This document shows positions 8,901-16,046 of a stretch of DNA of 34,649 bases, in pieces. The notes under the pieces were generated by a model. The model saw only the letters and a list, made by a program, of their open reading frames with translations. It was not told where the DNA came from and did no database searches. Position 1 is the first letter of the stretch. Each line of letters opens with the position of its first letter. Made by a program: the position numbers and the translations under genes. The DNA is from Treponemataceae bacterium (GTDB lineage Bacteria > Spirochaetota > Spirochaetia > Treponematales > Treponemataceae). The DNA lies in contig JAKSTT010000006.1 of NCBI GenBank assembly GCA_024413635.1, positions 1 to 34,649 of the forward strand, in the 5' to 3' direction.

Positions 8901-9605
8901 AAACTGGCCATCGAAAAAGAACTGATCGGTTTTTATATCTCCGGCCATCCTCTTGATGGCTACCGTGACATCATGAAAAAATGTGCCACACTTACTTCGG
9001 CCAACATTGCACAGGCTGCAGCCCAGGATAAGGCTGAAAACGCTGCCTGGGAGGCAAAACAGGGTAGTGGCGGACAGAACGGCGGTTACCGGCGCGAACG
9101 CCGCCAGCGGAAAAAGTGGGTTGCCATCGGTATGATACAGAATCTGCGGCCGTTTACTACAAAAAACGGTAAGCTCATGTGCTTTGGAAAAATGGGCGAT
9201 TTTGACGGCCAGATAGACCTTACCTTCTTTGCCAACACCTGGGAACGGCTGGCGCCGCTGGTACATCAGGATTCGGTCCTGGCCTTCCGGGGAGAGGTAG
9301 ACGGTACCCGTGACCAGCCCAGTTTCATGGTTGATGAAATTCTTGATATGAATGAGCTGGAACAGAAGTCCATTCAGGAAGTACATATTCTTCTGAAACC
9401 CGGCCAGTGTTCTGAACGCGACATGATGCAGTTCCGTGAGTTTTTATTTGGCTATAGCGGTAATTGCTTAGTATATTTTCATGTAGATACCGGTGGAAAC
9501 CGGTACATCATCAAATGCGGTAACCTGACAAAAGTTCCTGCCACTGATGAATTCCTTGATGATATGCGCAGCCAGCCGCAAGTACGTGAAGTCTGGACTG
9601 CATAA
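5922..9605 (+). CDS. dnaE: DNA polymerase III alpha subunit
   Basis: The replicative polymerase, 1227 residues, longer than E. coli DnaE (1160). Order: PHP domain (about 20-300), palm with the catalytic Asp pair in PDFDVDMD (D450, D452), fingers with RPGPMDYI, an internal beta-clamp motif QASLF at 966-970, and a C-terminal OB fold (about 1065-1135) before the tail. The PHP metal ligands that E. coli has lost appear present: HVH (H25, H27), D34, TDHG (H59), CEFY (E84), H111, CSAC and NDIH. A long very strong Shine-Dalgarno (GGGGGAGGGG, about 5906-5915) precedes the ATG. It follows mrp by 25 bases and precedes the YggT gene by 13, so these form one transcription unit with recG. A low-complexity Gln/Gly/Arg-rich linker lies just before the OB fold. 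Confidence 0.97.
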   Translation: MADWFEKFKDIDNEGKPESKFVHLHVHSDYSLLDGHGKVRDLVHRAKELNMPALALTDHGNMFGVLNFEHLCHANGINPIVGCEFYMAYGSHLEKESVPYGRNGKHAKYFHLILLCKNQTGYKNMSWLSSIAFQEGFYYRPRIDWELLEKYHEGLICCSACIAGEIPQLLLCGRDEEAYEVAKKYRDLFGPDNYYIEVQNHFLQDQIEVAPKLVKLAHDLGIGLVLTNDIHYVNKEDAEAQNALVAIGQKKPLKDVEPMGGPEWYMKDEQEMAGVLKDIPGITDADIQEAMDNTLKIASMCDLTIHQYKTQELKGTLPRFELPKEYQTHGDDYQSNQNDFVRHIVEEGLKKRYPEITPEIRERAEYEIGIIFSMGFSGYFLIVWEFINWSKSTWDTVHDCPKPYIPIGPGRGSGAGSLVAYCMGITDIDPFKFGLIFERFLNPERVSMPDFDVDMDFDYRQDIIKHTQDLYHPENVGHIVTFGTLKPKNCIADVGRILEIPLSEVNMLKACVPDNPKAKLKDCFSEPTEKMPDGGQLIPYKDDPRYQKLFELALKLEGCVRNTGLHASGMVIGLTPLPDWAPVFKDNKTGEVAVQYTMDIIEPCGLVKFDYLGLKTLSLIRYAEDIINKHRPEGTPEFSVSTVPDTDQETYDLFCRGDTVAIFQFESPGMQKWMRVLHPEKITDLVAMNALYRPGPMDYIQTFVDGKNDPSTVKYPDPCLEGILKETYGVMVYQEQIMQVSQRIAGFSLGGADMLRRAMGKKKLEVLMGKKVEFEDGAMKEGFTKEHADEIFEIMIPFANYGFNKSHAAAYTVLAYRTGYLKCHYAAEFMAANLTNEITSTDTLPEYIAESRRMGIPVDGPDVNRSDVNFDVIDGHIVFGLRGIKGVGGAVAEEIVNERVKNGPYQSFMDFLERVADQKINKRTLETLIKTGGLDCFGMSRPQMLQNIEGATAYVDAKKAAKEYGQASLFEDSGEKEFEDYKFTTCEDWSDLEKLAIEKELIGFYISGHPLDGYRDIMKKCATLTSANIAQAAAQDKAENAAWEAKQGSGGQNGGYRRERRQRKKWVAIGMIQNLRPFTTKNGKLMCFGKMGDFDGQIDLTFFANTWERLAPLVHQDSVLAFRGEVDGTRDQPSFMVDEILDMNELEQKSIQEVHILLKPGQCSERDMMQFREFLFGYSGNCLVYFHVDTGGNRYIIKCGNLTKVPATDEFLDDMRSQPQVREVWTA

Positions 9606-9618
9606 GGAGTCTTTGAGT

Positions 9619-10221
9619 ATGCTTCGTTTCCTTTTCAGAACCTTTTCAAGCGCTCTGTCTATTTATATGTTTCTCTGCCTTATCCGGGTATTCCTTACCT
9701 GGCTTCCGGAACTGAACCGTTCCCAGTTTGGCCGTATCCTGGCTGAAGTCTGCGACCCGTACCTGAACTTTTTCCGCCGCCTGCGGTTACTGCAGATTGG
9801 TGGACTCGATTTTTCACCGGTACTGGCACTGGGAGCCCTTACCCTGGTATCAAGTCTGTTCAGCGAACTGGCAGTGTACGGTGTATTCCGTATCGGCGTT
9901 ATCCTTGCGTCCCTGCTGAATGTCTGCTGGTCACTGGTTTCCTCGCTCATCGGCCTCCTGAATATCCTGACCGCCATCCGTCTGGTATTCTTCCTCCTGA
10001 AGCGTGAGTCCTACACTCCGTTATGGAACAACATTGACCGTACCATTTATGCCGTTTCATCAAAAATTACCGGTCTCTTTGCAAGACTTACCCACAAACG
10101 TGGTGCCTATTCCTTTACGGTACAGCTGGTTATGGTCCTTGTTGCCGGTATTCTGGTACAGATCCTTGGCAGCATGCTTTTCGGCCGCATTGCCTATCTT
10201 ATTGCCCAGCTGCCCTTCTGA
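9619..10221 (+). CDS. YggT-family integral membrane protein
   Basis: A hydrophobic 200-residue protein whose N-terminal half matches the YggT signature: a helix, then FLTWLPELN, then the conserved CDPYLNFFRRL, followed by a second helix pair. Four to five membrane segments are likely (about 8-28, 62-85, 92-125 and 165-195). YggT proteins are linked to membrane or osmotic functions and, in some bacteria, division; the exact role here is unknown. I chose ATG 9619 because AAGGAGT lies eight bases upstream; longer in-frame starts run into dnaE. Its stop overlaps the recG start as TGATG, which implies translational coupling. Confidence 0.8.
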   Translation: MLRFLFRTFSSALSIYMFLCLIRVFLTWLPELNRSQFGRILAEVCDPYLNFFRRLRLLQIGGLDFSPVLALGALTLVSSLFSELAVYGVFRIGVILASLLNVCWSLVSSLIGLLNILTAIRLVFFLLKRESYTPLWNNIDRTIYAVSSKITGLFARLTHKRGAYSFTVQLVMVLVAGILVQILGSMLFGRIAYLIAQLPF

Positions 10222-12461
10222 TGAAACTGAGAGAGATAGAAACTCCCGTATCAGCTGTTTCCGGTGTCGGCACCCAGACCGCAAAACTGCTGGCCAAACT
10301 GGGTGTCTTTACGGTTTCTGACCTGTTGACCCTGTGGCCCAGAAATTATGATGACCGGACCCAGCGCCGTCCTCTTGCCCAGTGGAATGAAGGCCGGGTA
10401 CACACTATTGCCCAGGTACTGAACCATACCTGGTTTGGCTATGGCAAAATGAAAACGCTCCGCATCACCATTTCTGACGGCACTGCCCAGGCGGAACTGG
10501 TCTGCTTTAACCGGGGATTTCTGGAGAAAACCCTGACCATCGGGTCCATTGTTGCCGTTACCGGTCAGTTTGCGCCCCGGTACAACCAGCTGCAGTGCAC
10601 CGCCTTTGATACCCAGGTTCTTGATCATCACGGGAATCTTGCAGAATTTGCCTCAAGCCCGGTTCCCAACTCAAAAGTCATCCCTGTGTACCCTTTGACG
10701 GCCGGACTGAATCAGGGTACGGTGCGGAAAGCCATTACGGCTGCCTTAAAGCAGTATGCCCGGGGAATTGATGATGAATTGCCCCAGACCGTCATTGCCC
10801 GGCGGAACCTGATGCATAAGCAGGAAGCTGTCTTTGCCATGCATCTGCCGGAAAACCTGGCACAGGCAGAAAATGCCCGGGCAACCTTTATCTATGAAGA
10901 ACTCTTTCTGTTTCAGAAATCCATCATTTCTCAAAGCCAGGCACGGCGCCGCAGTGTGGAAAAAGCGCTGGCACTCCATGCCGGAAAAGCCGTGCTCTGG
11001 AATACGGATGAAACATCTGCAGAACACAGTGCTGCACAGAACAGTATCAGTCAGTTTGAGCTGACCCTTTCTCCCCGGCAGAAAGACCTGTATCACCGGT
11101 TACCCTTTGATCTGACTGATGACCAGAAGCAGGTTGTTATGGATATGAACCGGGATATGGATTTAAGCCACGGCTTCCGCGATGGCAGCCTGCAGTCTGA
11201 TGATCCGTTCCATATGTCCCGCCTGCTGCAGGGTGACGTTGGCAGCGGTAAAACTCTGGTAGCTTTTTTTATGGCCCTGCGTACCGTTGATTATGGCGGG
11301 CAGGTAGCAATCCTGGCACCAACGGAAATCCTTGCAAAGCAGCATGCGCAGAATGCGGCAAAACAGCTGGAAGTTCTTGGGGTTCGGGTCGCATTTTTAA
11401 CCGGTAATCTGACTTCGGCATCCAGAAAGCCGTTACTTTCTGCACTGAAGAATGGCGAAATTGATATTCTGATCGGAACCCATGCCCTGTTCAGCCAGAA
11501 TGTGCTGTATAAGAACCTGCAGTTTGCCATTATTGATGAGCAGCACCGGTTTGGTGTTGTCCAGCGCAATGCCATTCTTGATAAGGGACGGCAGAGTATT
11601 GAAGGCAAAGGCCTTGCACCTGACTTTCTTCTGATGAGTGCAACTCCTATTCCCCAGACGCTGGCACTGACGGTCTTTGGAGACCTGGACGTCTGTACCA
11701 TCAAAACCATGCCAGCCGGTCGTAAACCCATTGTGACCCACTTGACCCGTGAAGGCAACGAAACCCGGGTGTATGAAGCGGTCCGTTCGGAACTGAACGC
11801 CGGCAGACAGGCGTATTTTGTCTATCCCCTCATTGACCGAAATGACCACAGTCTTGATGAAGGCTTTATGGGCGATGGAGAATCATTTGATGATATGGAA
11901 ACTGGTAGTGCCGGTGGAGAACGCAGCGGCAACAGACTGAAAAGTGCAACGGAAATGTTTGATTTCCTGCAGCATCAGGTGTATCCCGGATTCCGCTGTG
12001 CACTGATTCATTCTCAGATTGATGATGAAGAGCAGACCCGTATCCTGAAAGAATTCCGTGATGGAAAAATCCAGATTCTGGTTGCCACCAGCGTTGTTGA
12101 AGTAGGGGTAGATGTACCCAATGCCACCTGTATGGTCATTGAGTGTGCAGAACGTTTTGGCCTTGCTGCCCTGCACCAGTTTCGGGGCCGTGTCGGCCGT
12201 GGAGACGCACAGAGCCAGTGTTTCCTCATTTACGGGGAAAAGCTTACGGAACTGGGAAAAGCCCGTTTACGGGTGCTTCACGAGTCTGTAGACGGCTTTT
12301 TCATTGCAGAAGAAGACCTGCGGCTGCGTGGTCCCGGTGATGTTACCGGCATCCAGCAGTCAGGTTACTTTACCCTGGGACTTTCTGATCCTGTCCGGGA
12401 TCGTGCCATTCTGGAAGTGGCCCGCACTGACGTCATCAGCGAACTGAATGTCCGCTCGTAA
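10221..12461 (+). CDS. recG: ATP-dependent DNA helicase RecG
   Basis: A superfamily 2 helicase that remodels stalled forks and branched DNA. An N-terminal helix-hairpin and OB wedge domain (about 5-180) precedes the motor: Walker A GDVGSGKT (338-345), DEQHRFG box (439-445), SATPIPQTLA (473-482), VVEVGVDVPNA (625-635) and HQFRGRVGRG (652-661). At 746 residues it exceeds the usual 650-700, because of acidic or Ser-rich insertions at about 252-275, 311-333 (just before motif I) and 543-573. The start overlaps the YggT stop by one base and has no Shine-Dalgarno, so it depends on coupling. It converges on the MATE gene with a two-base gap and no terminator between. Confidence 0.96.
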   Translation: MKLREIETPVSAVSGVGTQTAKLLAKLGVFTVSDLLTLWPRNYDDRTQRRPLAQWNEGRVHTIAQVLNHTWFGYGKMKTLRITISDGTAQAELVCFNRGFLEKTLTIGSIVAVTGQFAPRYNQLQCTAFDTQVLDHHGNLAEFASSPVPNSKVIPVYPLTAGLNQGTVRKAITAALKQYARGIDDELPQTVIARRNLMHKQEAVFAMHLPENLAQAENARATFIYEELFLFQKSIISQSQARRRSVEKALALHAGKAVLWNTDETSAEHSAAQNSISQFELTLSPRQKDLYHRLPFDLTDDQKQVVMDMNRDMDLSHGFRDGSLQSDDPFHMSRLLQGDVGSGKTLVAFFMALRTVDYGGQVAILAPTEILAKQHAQNAAKQLEVLGVRVAFLTGNLTSASRKPLLSALKNGEIDILIGTHALFSQNVLYKNLQFAIIDEQHRFGVVQRNAILDKGRQSIEGKGLAPDFLLMSATPIPQTLALTVFGDLDVCTIKTMPAGRKPIVTHLTREGNETRVYEAVRSELNAGRQAYFVYPLIDRNDHSLDEGFMGDGESFDDMETGSAGGERSGNRLKSATEMFDFLQHQVYPGFRCALIHSQIDDEEQTRILKEFRDGKIQILVATSVVEVGVDVPNATCMVIECAERFGLAALHQFRGRVGRGDAQSQCFLIYGEKLTELGKARLRVLHESVDGFFIAEEDLRLRGPGDVTGIQQSGYFTLGLSDPVRDRAILEVARTDVISELNVRS

Positions 12462-12463
12462 GG

Positions 12464-13813
12464 TTACGCAGCGGATGGTACCTGTATCCGCCTCATGTAC
12501 TGAATGAAGAACAGAACATTGATGGCGCTGGTAATGATCCAGCTGATCGGGTAGCTGATGAAAATAGTGAAGGGTGAATGAAACATACCGAAGACGATTG
12601 AAATCCAGAGTACGCGGTACAGACAGCAGCCGATGGTTATTGAGACAACCGGCATGACTGAGTGTCCGATTCCCCGGATGGCGTTACCCAGAGCATGCAT
12701 GATGCCGCAGATGAAAATACCTGGATATACAATCTTCATCCTGAATATTCCGGCGTCAATTACTTCCTGATTTGAGGTGTATAAGCTCAAAAGCTGCCTT
12801 CCGTAGTACAGGAACAGATTACCTGCCAGTAAGCCGGAAACTCCTGCACAGACAACCGATATGACAACTTCTTTTGTTATGCGGTCCATTTTTCCTGCCC
12901 CCATATTCTGGGAACAGAACGTCAGGTTTGCTACTGTAAATCCGTTCATGATCTGGTATAGAAAATTTTCAAGACTGCAGGCCGCAGAATTACCGGCAAT
13001 CATTTCAGTTCCAAAACTGTTGATGGATGACTGGATCTGTATGTTTGAAACTGAAAATAAAACACCCTGCAATCCGGCAGGAACACCGATTTTAATCAGA
13101 TCAACTAAGACGTGTATATCAAGGGTCAGTTTCTTTAAGTCCAGATGGAAATCATCTTTTTCACGAACCAGAAGAATCAGTACCAGAACGGCAGAATAGG
13201 TCTGAGAGATAACTGTTGCCAGGGCAACGCCGGTAACATCCAGATGCAGAAGGATGACGAAAACCAGGTTCAGAATAAGGTTCAGGACTCCGGCAGAAAG
13301 CAGGATCCAGAGAACTCTGCGGGTGTCGCCTTTTGCCCGTAACAGTGCGCTTCCGAAGTTGTAGATCATGGTGGCCGTAATACCTAAGAAATAAATGGTC
13401 AGGTAACGGGTAGCCAACGGCAGTACATTCTCCGGAGAATGAATCAATACCAGAATGTCAGCTGACCACAGTAATCCGAAGAAGGTAATGATAAGGCCGC
13501 TGATGACGGATACAATGATTGATGTATGAACGGTTTTCTGCAGTTTTTCCGAATCCTTGGCCCCGAAATATCTTGCAGCAAGAACGTTGGTACCAACAGA
13601 GATACCGGTAAAAAGGTTGATGAAAAGGTTAATCAGTGAACCAGTTGAACCTACCGCTGCCAGGGCGTTTTCGCCGGAAAACTGACCGACTACCGCAGTA
13701 TCAACAGCATTGAATAACAGCTGCAGTACATTGGAACAGACAACCGGTATTGAAAACTTCAGAAGGTTACCTAAAATAGGCCCCTGGGTCATATCCAACT
13801 GATTTCTGGCCAT
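12464..13813 (-). CDS. MATE-family multidrug/toxin efflux transporter
   Basis: A 449-residue protein with about twelve membrane helices arranged as two six-helix repeats. It begins with DMTQGPILGNLLKFSIP and NAVDTAVVGQF, the signature of the MATE (DinF/NorM-like) family, which exports cationic drugs or metabolites by sodium or proton antiport. Substrate cannot be told from sequence. It starts four bases after the HAD phosphatase stop and is probably the second gene of a two-gene unit from the promoter at 14485-14514. Confidence 0.9.
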   Translation of the reverse strand: MARNQLDMTQGPILGNLLKFSIPVVCSNVLQLLFNAVDTAVVGQFSGENALAAVGSTGSLINLFINLFTGISVGTNVLAARYFGAKDSEKLQKTVHTSIIVSVISGLIITFFGLLWSADILVLIHSPENVLPLATRYLTIYFLGITATMIYNFGSALLRAKGDTRRVLWILLSAGVLNLILNLVFVILLHLDVTGVALATVISQTYSAVLVLILLVREKDDFHLDLKKLTLDIHVLVDLIKIGVPAGLQGVLFSVSNIQIQSSINSFGTEMIAGNSAACSLENFLYQIMNGFTVANLTFCSQNMGAGKMDRITKEVVISVVCAGVSGLLAGNLFLYYGRQLLSLYTSNQEVIDAGIFRMKIVYPGIFICGIMHALGNAIRGIGHSVMPVVSITIGCCLYRVLWISIVFGMFHSPFTIFISYPISWIITSAINVLFFIQYMRRIQVPSAA

Positions 13814-13817
13814 GTGC

Positions 13818-14477
13818 TTATTCTTCCAGCAGTGGTTTCAGACACCCGATGGCATCTTCAAGGGTGCTGCACTTCCAGGTGACGTTTTCCAGTACTTCAG
13901 GGGGAACTTCTGCCAGATCCGGAACAAAGACACTCATCATGCCGGCGCGGCGTGCAGCTTCAAGCCCTGCAGGACTATCCTCAAAGACAATGCACCGTTC
14001 CGGCGGAGTATTCAGTCTGCCTGCTGCCATGAGGAAAATATCCGGTTCCGGTTTTCCATGGGGAACTTCAGTTCCAAAGGCATAGGCATCAAAGTATGGT
14101 TCAAGTCCGGAGCGGCGGATCATGTCCCGGGCGTGTTTTTCATTATTGCTGGTAGCAAGGGCAAAGGGAACCTGGTGTGACTTGAGGAAATCAAAAAGGG
14201 GATGGATGCCCGGTTTGTCAGGTGTTCCGTACTGTTCAAAGTGCTGAACCATACGCTGGCGCACAAGGACGAAAAAGTTTTCACAGGGGAACGATTGGCC
14301 GAACATATCTTTCAGGATAGCAATAACATCTTTTTCGTTGTGACCGATGCAGCGGGCATACTGCTCGTAGGTGCAGGTTACACCACGTTCCTTGCAGAGT
14401 TCTATCCAGATGGAGCGGCATAATTCTTCCGTATTGAAGAGGAGCCCGTCCATATCAAAAATACAGGCGATGTTCAT
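13818..14477 (-). CDS. HAD-superfamily phosphatase, beta-phosphoglucomutase-like
   Basis: A soluble 219-residue HAD subfamily IA hydrolase. Motif I is FDMDGLLFN (nucleophile D8, acid D10), motif II ATSN, motif III KPEPDIF and motif IV VFEDSPAG. The helical cap between motifs I and II and the DMDGLL form resemble beta-phosphoglucomutase, 2-deoxyglucose-6-phosphate phosphatase and related sugar-phosphate phosphatases; the substrate is not identifiable. The ATG has no Shine-Dalgarno and a TACTAT box lies seven bases upstream, so it joins the leaderless set. It is cotranscribed with the MATE gene four bases downstream. Confidence 0.88.
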   Translation of the reverse strand: MNIACIFDMDGLLFNTEELCRSIWIELCKERGVTCTYEQYARCIGHNEKDVIAILKDMFGQSFPCENFFVLVRQRMVQHFEQYGTPDKPGIHPLFDFLKSHQVPFALATSNNEKHARDMIRRSGLEPYFDAYAFGTEVPHGKPEPDIFLMAAGRLNTPPERCIVFEDSPAGLEAARRAGMMSVFVPDLAEVPPEVLENVTWKCSTLEDAIGCLKPLLEE

Positions 14478-14484
14478 GACACAG

Positions 14485-14514
14485 ATAGTATCAGACCATC
14501 GCCTTGCATTTCAA
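14485..14514 (-). promoter_or_regulatory. Promoter of the HAD-MATE unit
   Basis: On the minus strand TTGAAA (14514-14509) is separated by 18 bases from TACTAT (14490-14485), which is preceded by TGA as an extended -10. Seven bases then lead to ATG 14477, so the 5' leader should be zero to one base long. GATACT at 14492-14487 is an overlapping alternative with 16-base spacing. Confidence 0.55.
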
Positions 14515-14531
14515 GTTTACGGTGTTACTTA

Positions 14532-14559
14532 TGCGGCGACATACTCTCCCGTCGCCGCA
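14532..14559. repeat. Inverted repeat with a copy of the sigma gene 3' end
   Basis: TGCGGCGAC (14532-14540) and GTCGCCGCA (14551-14559) are perfect 9-bp arms around ten bases. The left arm and its flank, TTATGCGGCGACATAC, nearly repeat TTATGCGGCGACGTAT at the end of the sigma gene (from 14602), where it encodes YVAA and the stop. The minus-strand hairpin lacks a T run, so at best it is a weak terminator or RNA 3'-end stabiliser for the sigma gene. Confidence 0.5.
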
Positions 14560-14601
14560 GGGTGACGCTGTTCAATAATTTCCGCTATGAGCACGGCGCC
14601 G

Positions 14602-15444
14602 TTATGCGGCGACGTATGCTTCCAGACGGGCTGCGCGGGTTGGGTGCTGCATCCGTTTGATGGCTTTCTTTTCAATCTGGCGGATGCGTTCTTTTGTCAG
14701 GTTGAAGATATCGCCAACTTCTTTCAGTGACATGCTTTCCTGTCCGTTCAGACCGTAGCGGTAACGGAGTACTTCTGCTTCTTTTGCAGTCAGGGTTTCA
14801 AGAACGGCATCAATATCACTTACCATGTTTTCTTCAATAGCCATGGTTTCCGGATTATTGAAGGAATCGTCTTCCAGGAAATCTCCCAGGGTAGCGCTTT
14901 CACTGTCGCCAGGGCGAACGGTAGCATCAAGGGAAACCATATCACGGCTGATTGCCAGAAGATCGCGTACGTGGTCAGCATCCATATCCAGGTTACCGGC
15001 AATTTCCATGATTTCTTCTTCTTCGGTTTTCAGACCGCTTACTGCTTTCCGTGCCTTTTCAATCTGAACCAGTTCATTGGCACGGTTCAGTGGCAGGCGG
15101 ATCATCCGTGATTTTTCGCAGATGGCTTTCAGGATGCTCTGACGGATCCACCATACAGCGTAAGAAATGAAATGGTATCCCTTATCGGCATCAAAGCGGT
15201 CAATGGCGGTCAGCAGGCCGATATTGCCTTCGCTGATCAGGTCAGTCAGGTCAAGACCGTGGTTCTGGTATTTCTTTGCAACCGATACTACAAAGCGCAG
15301 GTTGGCATTTACCATCTTGTCTTTGGCTGCTTTATCACCGGCTTTTGCCTTCTGGGCCAGTTCGTTTTCTTCTTCACGGGTAAGAAGGGGGATTTTATTG
15401 ATATCTTTTAAGTACATTGCTAATACTGCATCGTCGTTGTTCAT
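14602..15444 (-). CDS. Group 2 (RpoD/RpoS-like) RNA polymerase sigma factor
   Basis: A 280-residue sigma-70 family protein without region 1.1 or the non-conserved insert of primary sigma factors. Region 1.2 covers about 5-36, region 2 about 45-110 (NLRFVVSVAKKY, DLISEGNIGL, ISYAVWWIRQSI), region 3 about 120-195 and region 4 about 215-265 with the helix-turn-helix LKEVGDIFNLTKERIRQIE. Region 2.4 resembles RpoD, so its -10 preference is probably TATAAT-like. Size and organisation suggest a secondary, stress- or phase-type factor like RpoS; a shortened primary factor is less likely. AAGGAG precedes the ATG. It is divergent from groES, as I recall for the T. pallidum TP1012-TP1013 pair. Its upstream DNA holds a near-consensus sigma-54 promoter, so it may be made in an RpoN-dependent way. 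Confidence 0.9.
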   Translation of the reverse strand: MNNDDAVLAMYLKDINKIPLLTREEENELAQKAKAGDKAAKDKMVNANLRFVVSVAKKYQNHGLDLTDLISEGNIGLLTAIDRFDADKGYHFISYAVWWIRQSILKAICEKSRMIRLPLNRANELVQIEKARKAVSGLKTEEEEIMEIAGNLDMDADHVRDLLAISRDMVSLDATVRPGDSESATLGDFLEDDSFNNPETMAIEENMVSDIDAVLETLTAKEAEVLRYRYGLNGQESMSLKEVGDIFNLTKERIRQIEKKAIKRMQHPTRAARLEAYVAA

Positions 15445-15487
15445 AGTGTAACTCCTTTAATTGTGAAATACGTTACATATATGACTA

Positions 15488-15504
15488 TGCAGATACCGTG
15501 CCAA
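15488..15504 (-). promoter_or_regulatory. Sigma-54 (-24/-12) promoter of the sigma factor gene
   Basis: Read on the minus strand from 15504 the sequence is TTGGCACG-GTAT-CTGCA. The known RpoN consensus is YTGGCACG-N4-TTGCW; all eight bases of the -24 block match, four of five of the -12 block match, and GG to GC spacing is exactly ten. Transcription would begin near 15477 and give a ~33-nt leader that includes the AAGGAG site. No comparable sigma-70 promoter is visible on this strand. Confidence 0.7.
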
Positions 15505-15589
15505 CTTTTAAAATCTTAGAATAAATCATGTAAATTGTCATTTTTGCACTGTTTTCACACGGAAAATAACACATTTTTTATCTTTTTTG

Positions 15590-15619
15590 TTGCCGACAGG
15601 GTCATTTTGTTAGTATATT
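15590..15619 (+). promoter_or_regulatory. Possible sigma-70 promoter for groES
   Basis: TTGCCG (15590-15595), 18 bases, then TATATT (15614-15619) is the best -35/-10 pair found upstream of groES. It would give a leader of about 85 nt containing two of the TCATTTTG repeats. The match is modest; no CIRCE element and no clear sigma-32-type promoter is present. Confidence 0.3.
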
Positions 15620-15697
15620 CAGTACATAGAAATTCTAATGGTTCATTTTGACACACTGGCTTTTTTTAGTAGCTGTAGTGGGTCATTTTGATACACT
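15599..15697. repeat. Three direct repeats, 40-41 bp apart, between the sigma gene and groES
   Basis: Copies start at 15599 (GGGTCATTTTGTTAGTAT), 15640 (GGTTCATTTTGACACACT) and 15680 (GGGTCATTTTGATACACT). The core TCATTTTG recurs at 15602, 15643 and 15683, so spacings are 41 and 40 bases, close to four helical turns, which puts all copies on one DNA face. In copies 2 and 3 the core TCA-TTT-TGA is itself an inverted repeat. A weaker GTCATTTTTG lies at 15537. They are probably protein sites, either groES operators or enhancer sites for the sigma-54 promoter. Confidence 0.65.
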
Positions 15698-15711
15698 TAT
15701 AGGAGACAAAC

Positions 15712-15984
15712 ATGACTGTACGTCCATTAGGTGACAGAGTTCTGGTTAAAACAGAAAAAACCGAATCAAAAACTGCCAGTGGTATCATCATTCCGGATAC
15801 TGCACAGGAAAAAACTCAGATTGCTACTGTTGTTGCTGTAGGCGATGACAATGAAAAAATCTCAAGCATGATTACTGTTGGTGCACGGGTAATGTATGAC
15901 AAATATGCCGGTACCAATGTAAAAATCGACGGCGAAGATCATCTGATCCTGAAAGCTGCTGATGTTATTGCTATTATTGGCTGA
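15712..15984 (+). CDS. groS: Co-chaperonin GroES (10 kDa)
   Basis: A 90-residue Cpn10 that caps the GroEL folding chamber. It starts with MTVRPLGDRVLVK, has the mobile loop around residues 20-34 (ESKTASGIIIPDTAQEK) and ends with KAADVIAIIG, all typical. AGGAG (15701-15705) lies six bases from ATG. It is a single-gene unit closed by a strong terminator; groEL is not adjacent, as in some other spirochaetes. The third TCATTTTG repeat ends only a few bases before the Shine-Dalgarno, so factor binding there could affect transcription through this region. Confidence 0.97.
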   Translation: MTVRPLGDRVLVKTEKTESKTASGIIIPDTAQEKTQIATVVAVGDDNEKISSMITVGARVMYDKYAGTNVKIDGEDHLILKAADVIAIIG

Positions 15985-16005
15985 TTACTGAGTGCCAGAT
16001 ACACG

Positions 16006-16041
16006 AAAGCCGCCTGAGCTGGACGCCGGGCGGCTTTTTTT
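16006..16041 (+). terminator. Rho-independent terminator of groES
   Basis: AAAGCCGCC (16006-16014) pairs with GGCGGCTTT (16029-16037), followed by seven T. On the opposite strand only three T follow the stem, so it is mainly a plus-strand terminator, although it lies five bases past the stop of the minus-strand TPR gene. Confidence 0.92.
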
Positions 16042-16046
16042 GTAGT

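Noticed and set aside
7641-9386. Long minus-strand reading frame (581 codons) within dnaE
   Set aside because: It lies wholly antisense to the conserved polymerase and fingers domains, has no ribosome site and no recognisable family; it is a by-product of dnaE codon use.
15599-15697. groES repeats as CIRCE/HrcA sites
   Set aside because: CIRCE is TTAGCACTC-N9-GAGTGCTAA; neither arm occurs here, and these repeats are direct, not inverted.
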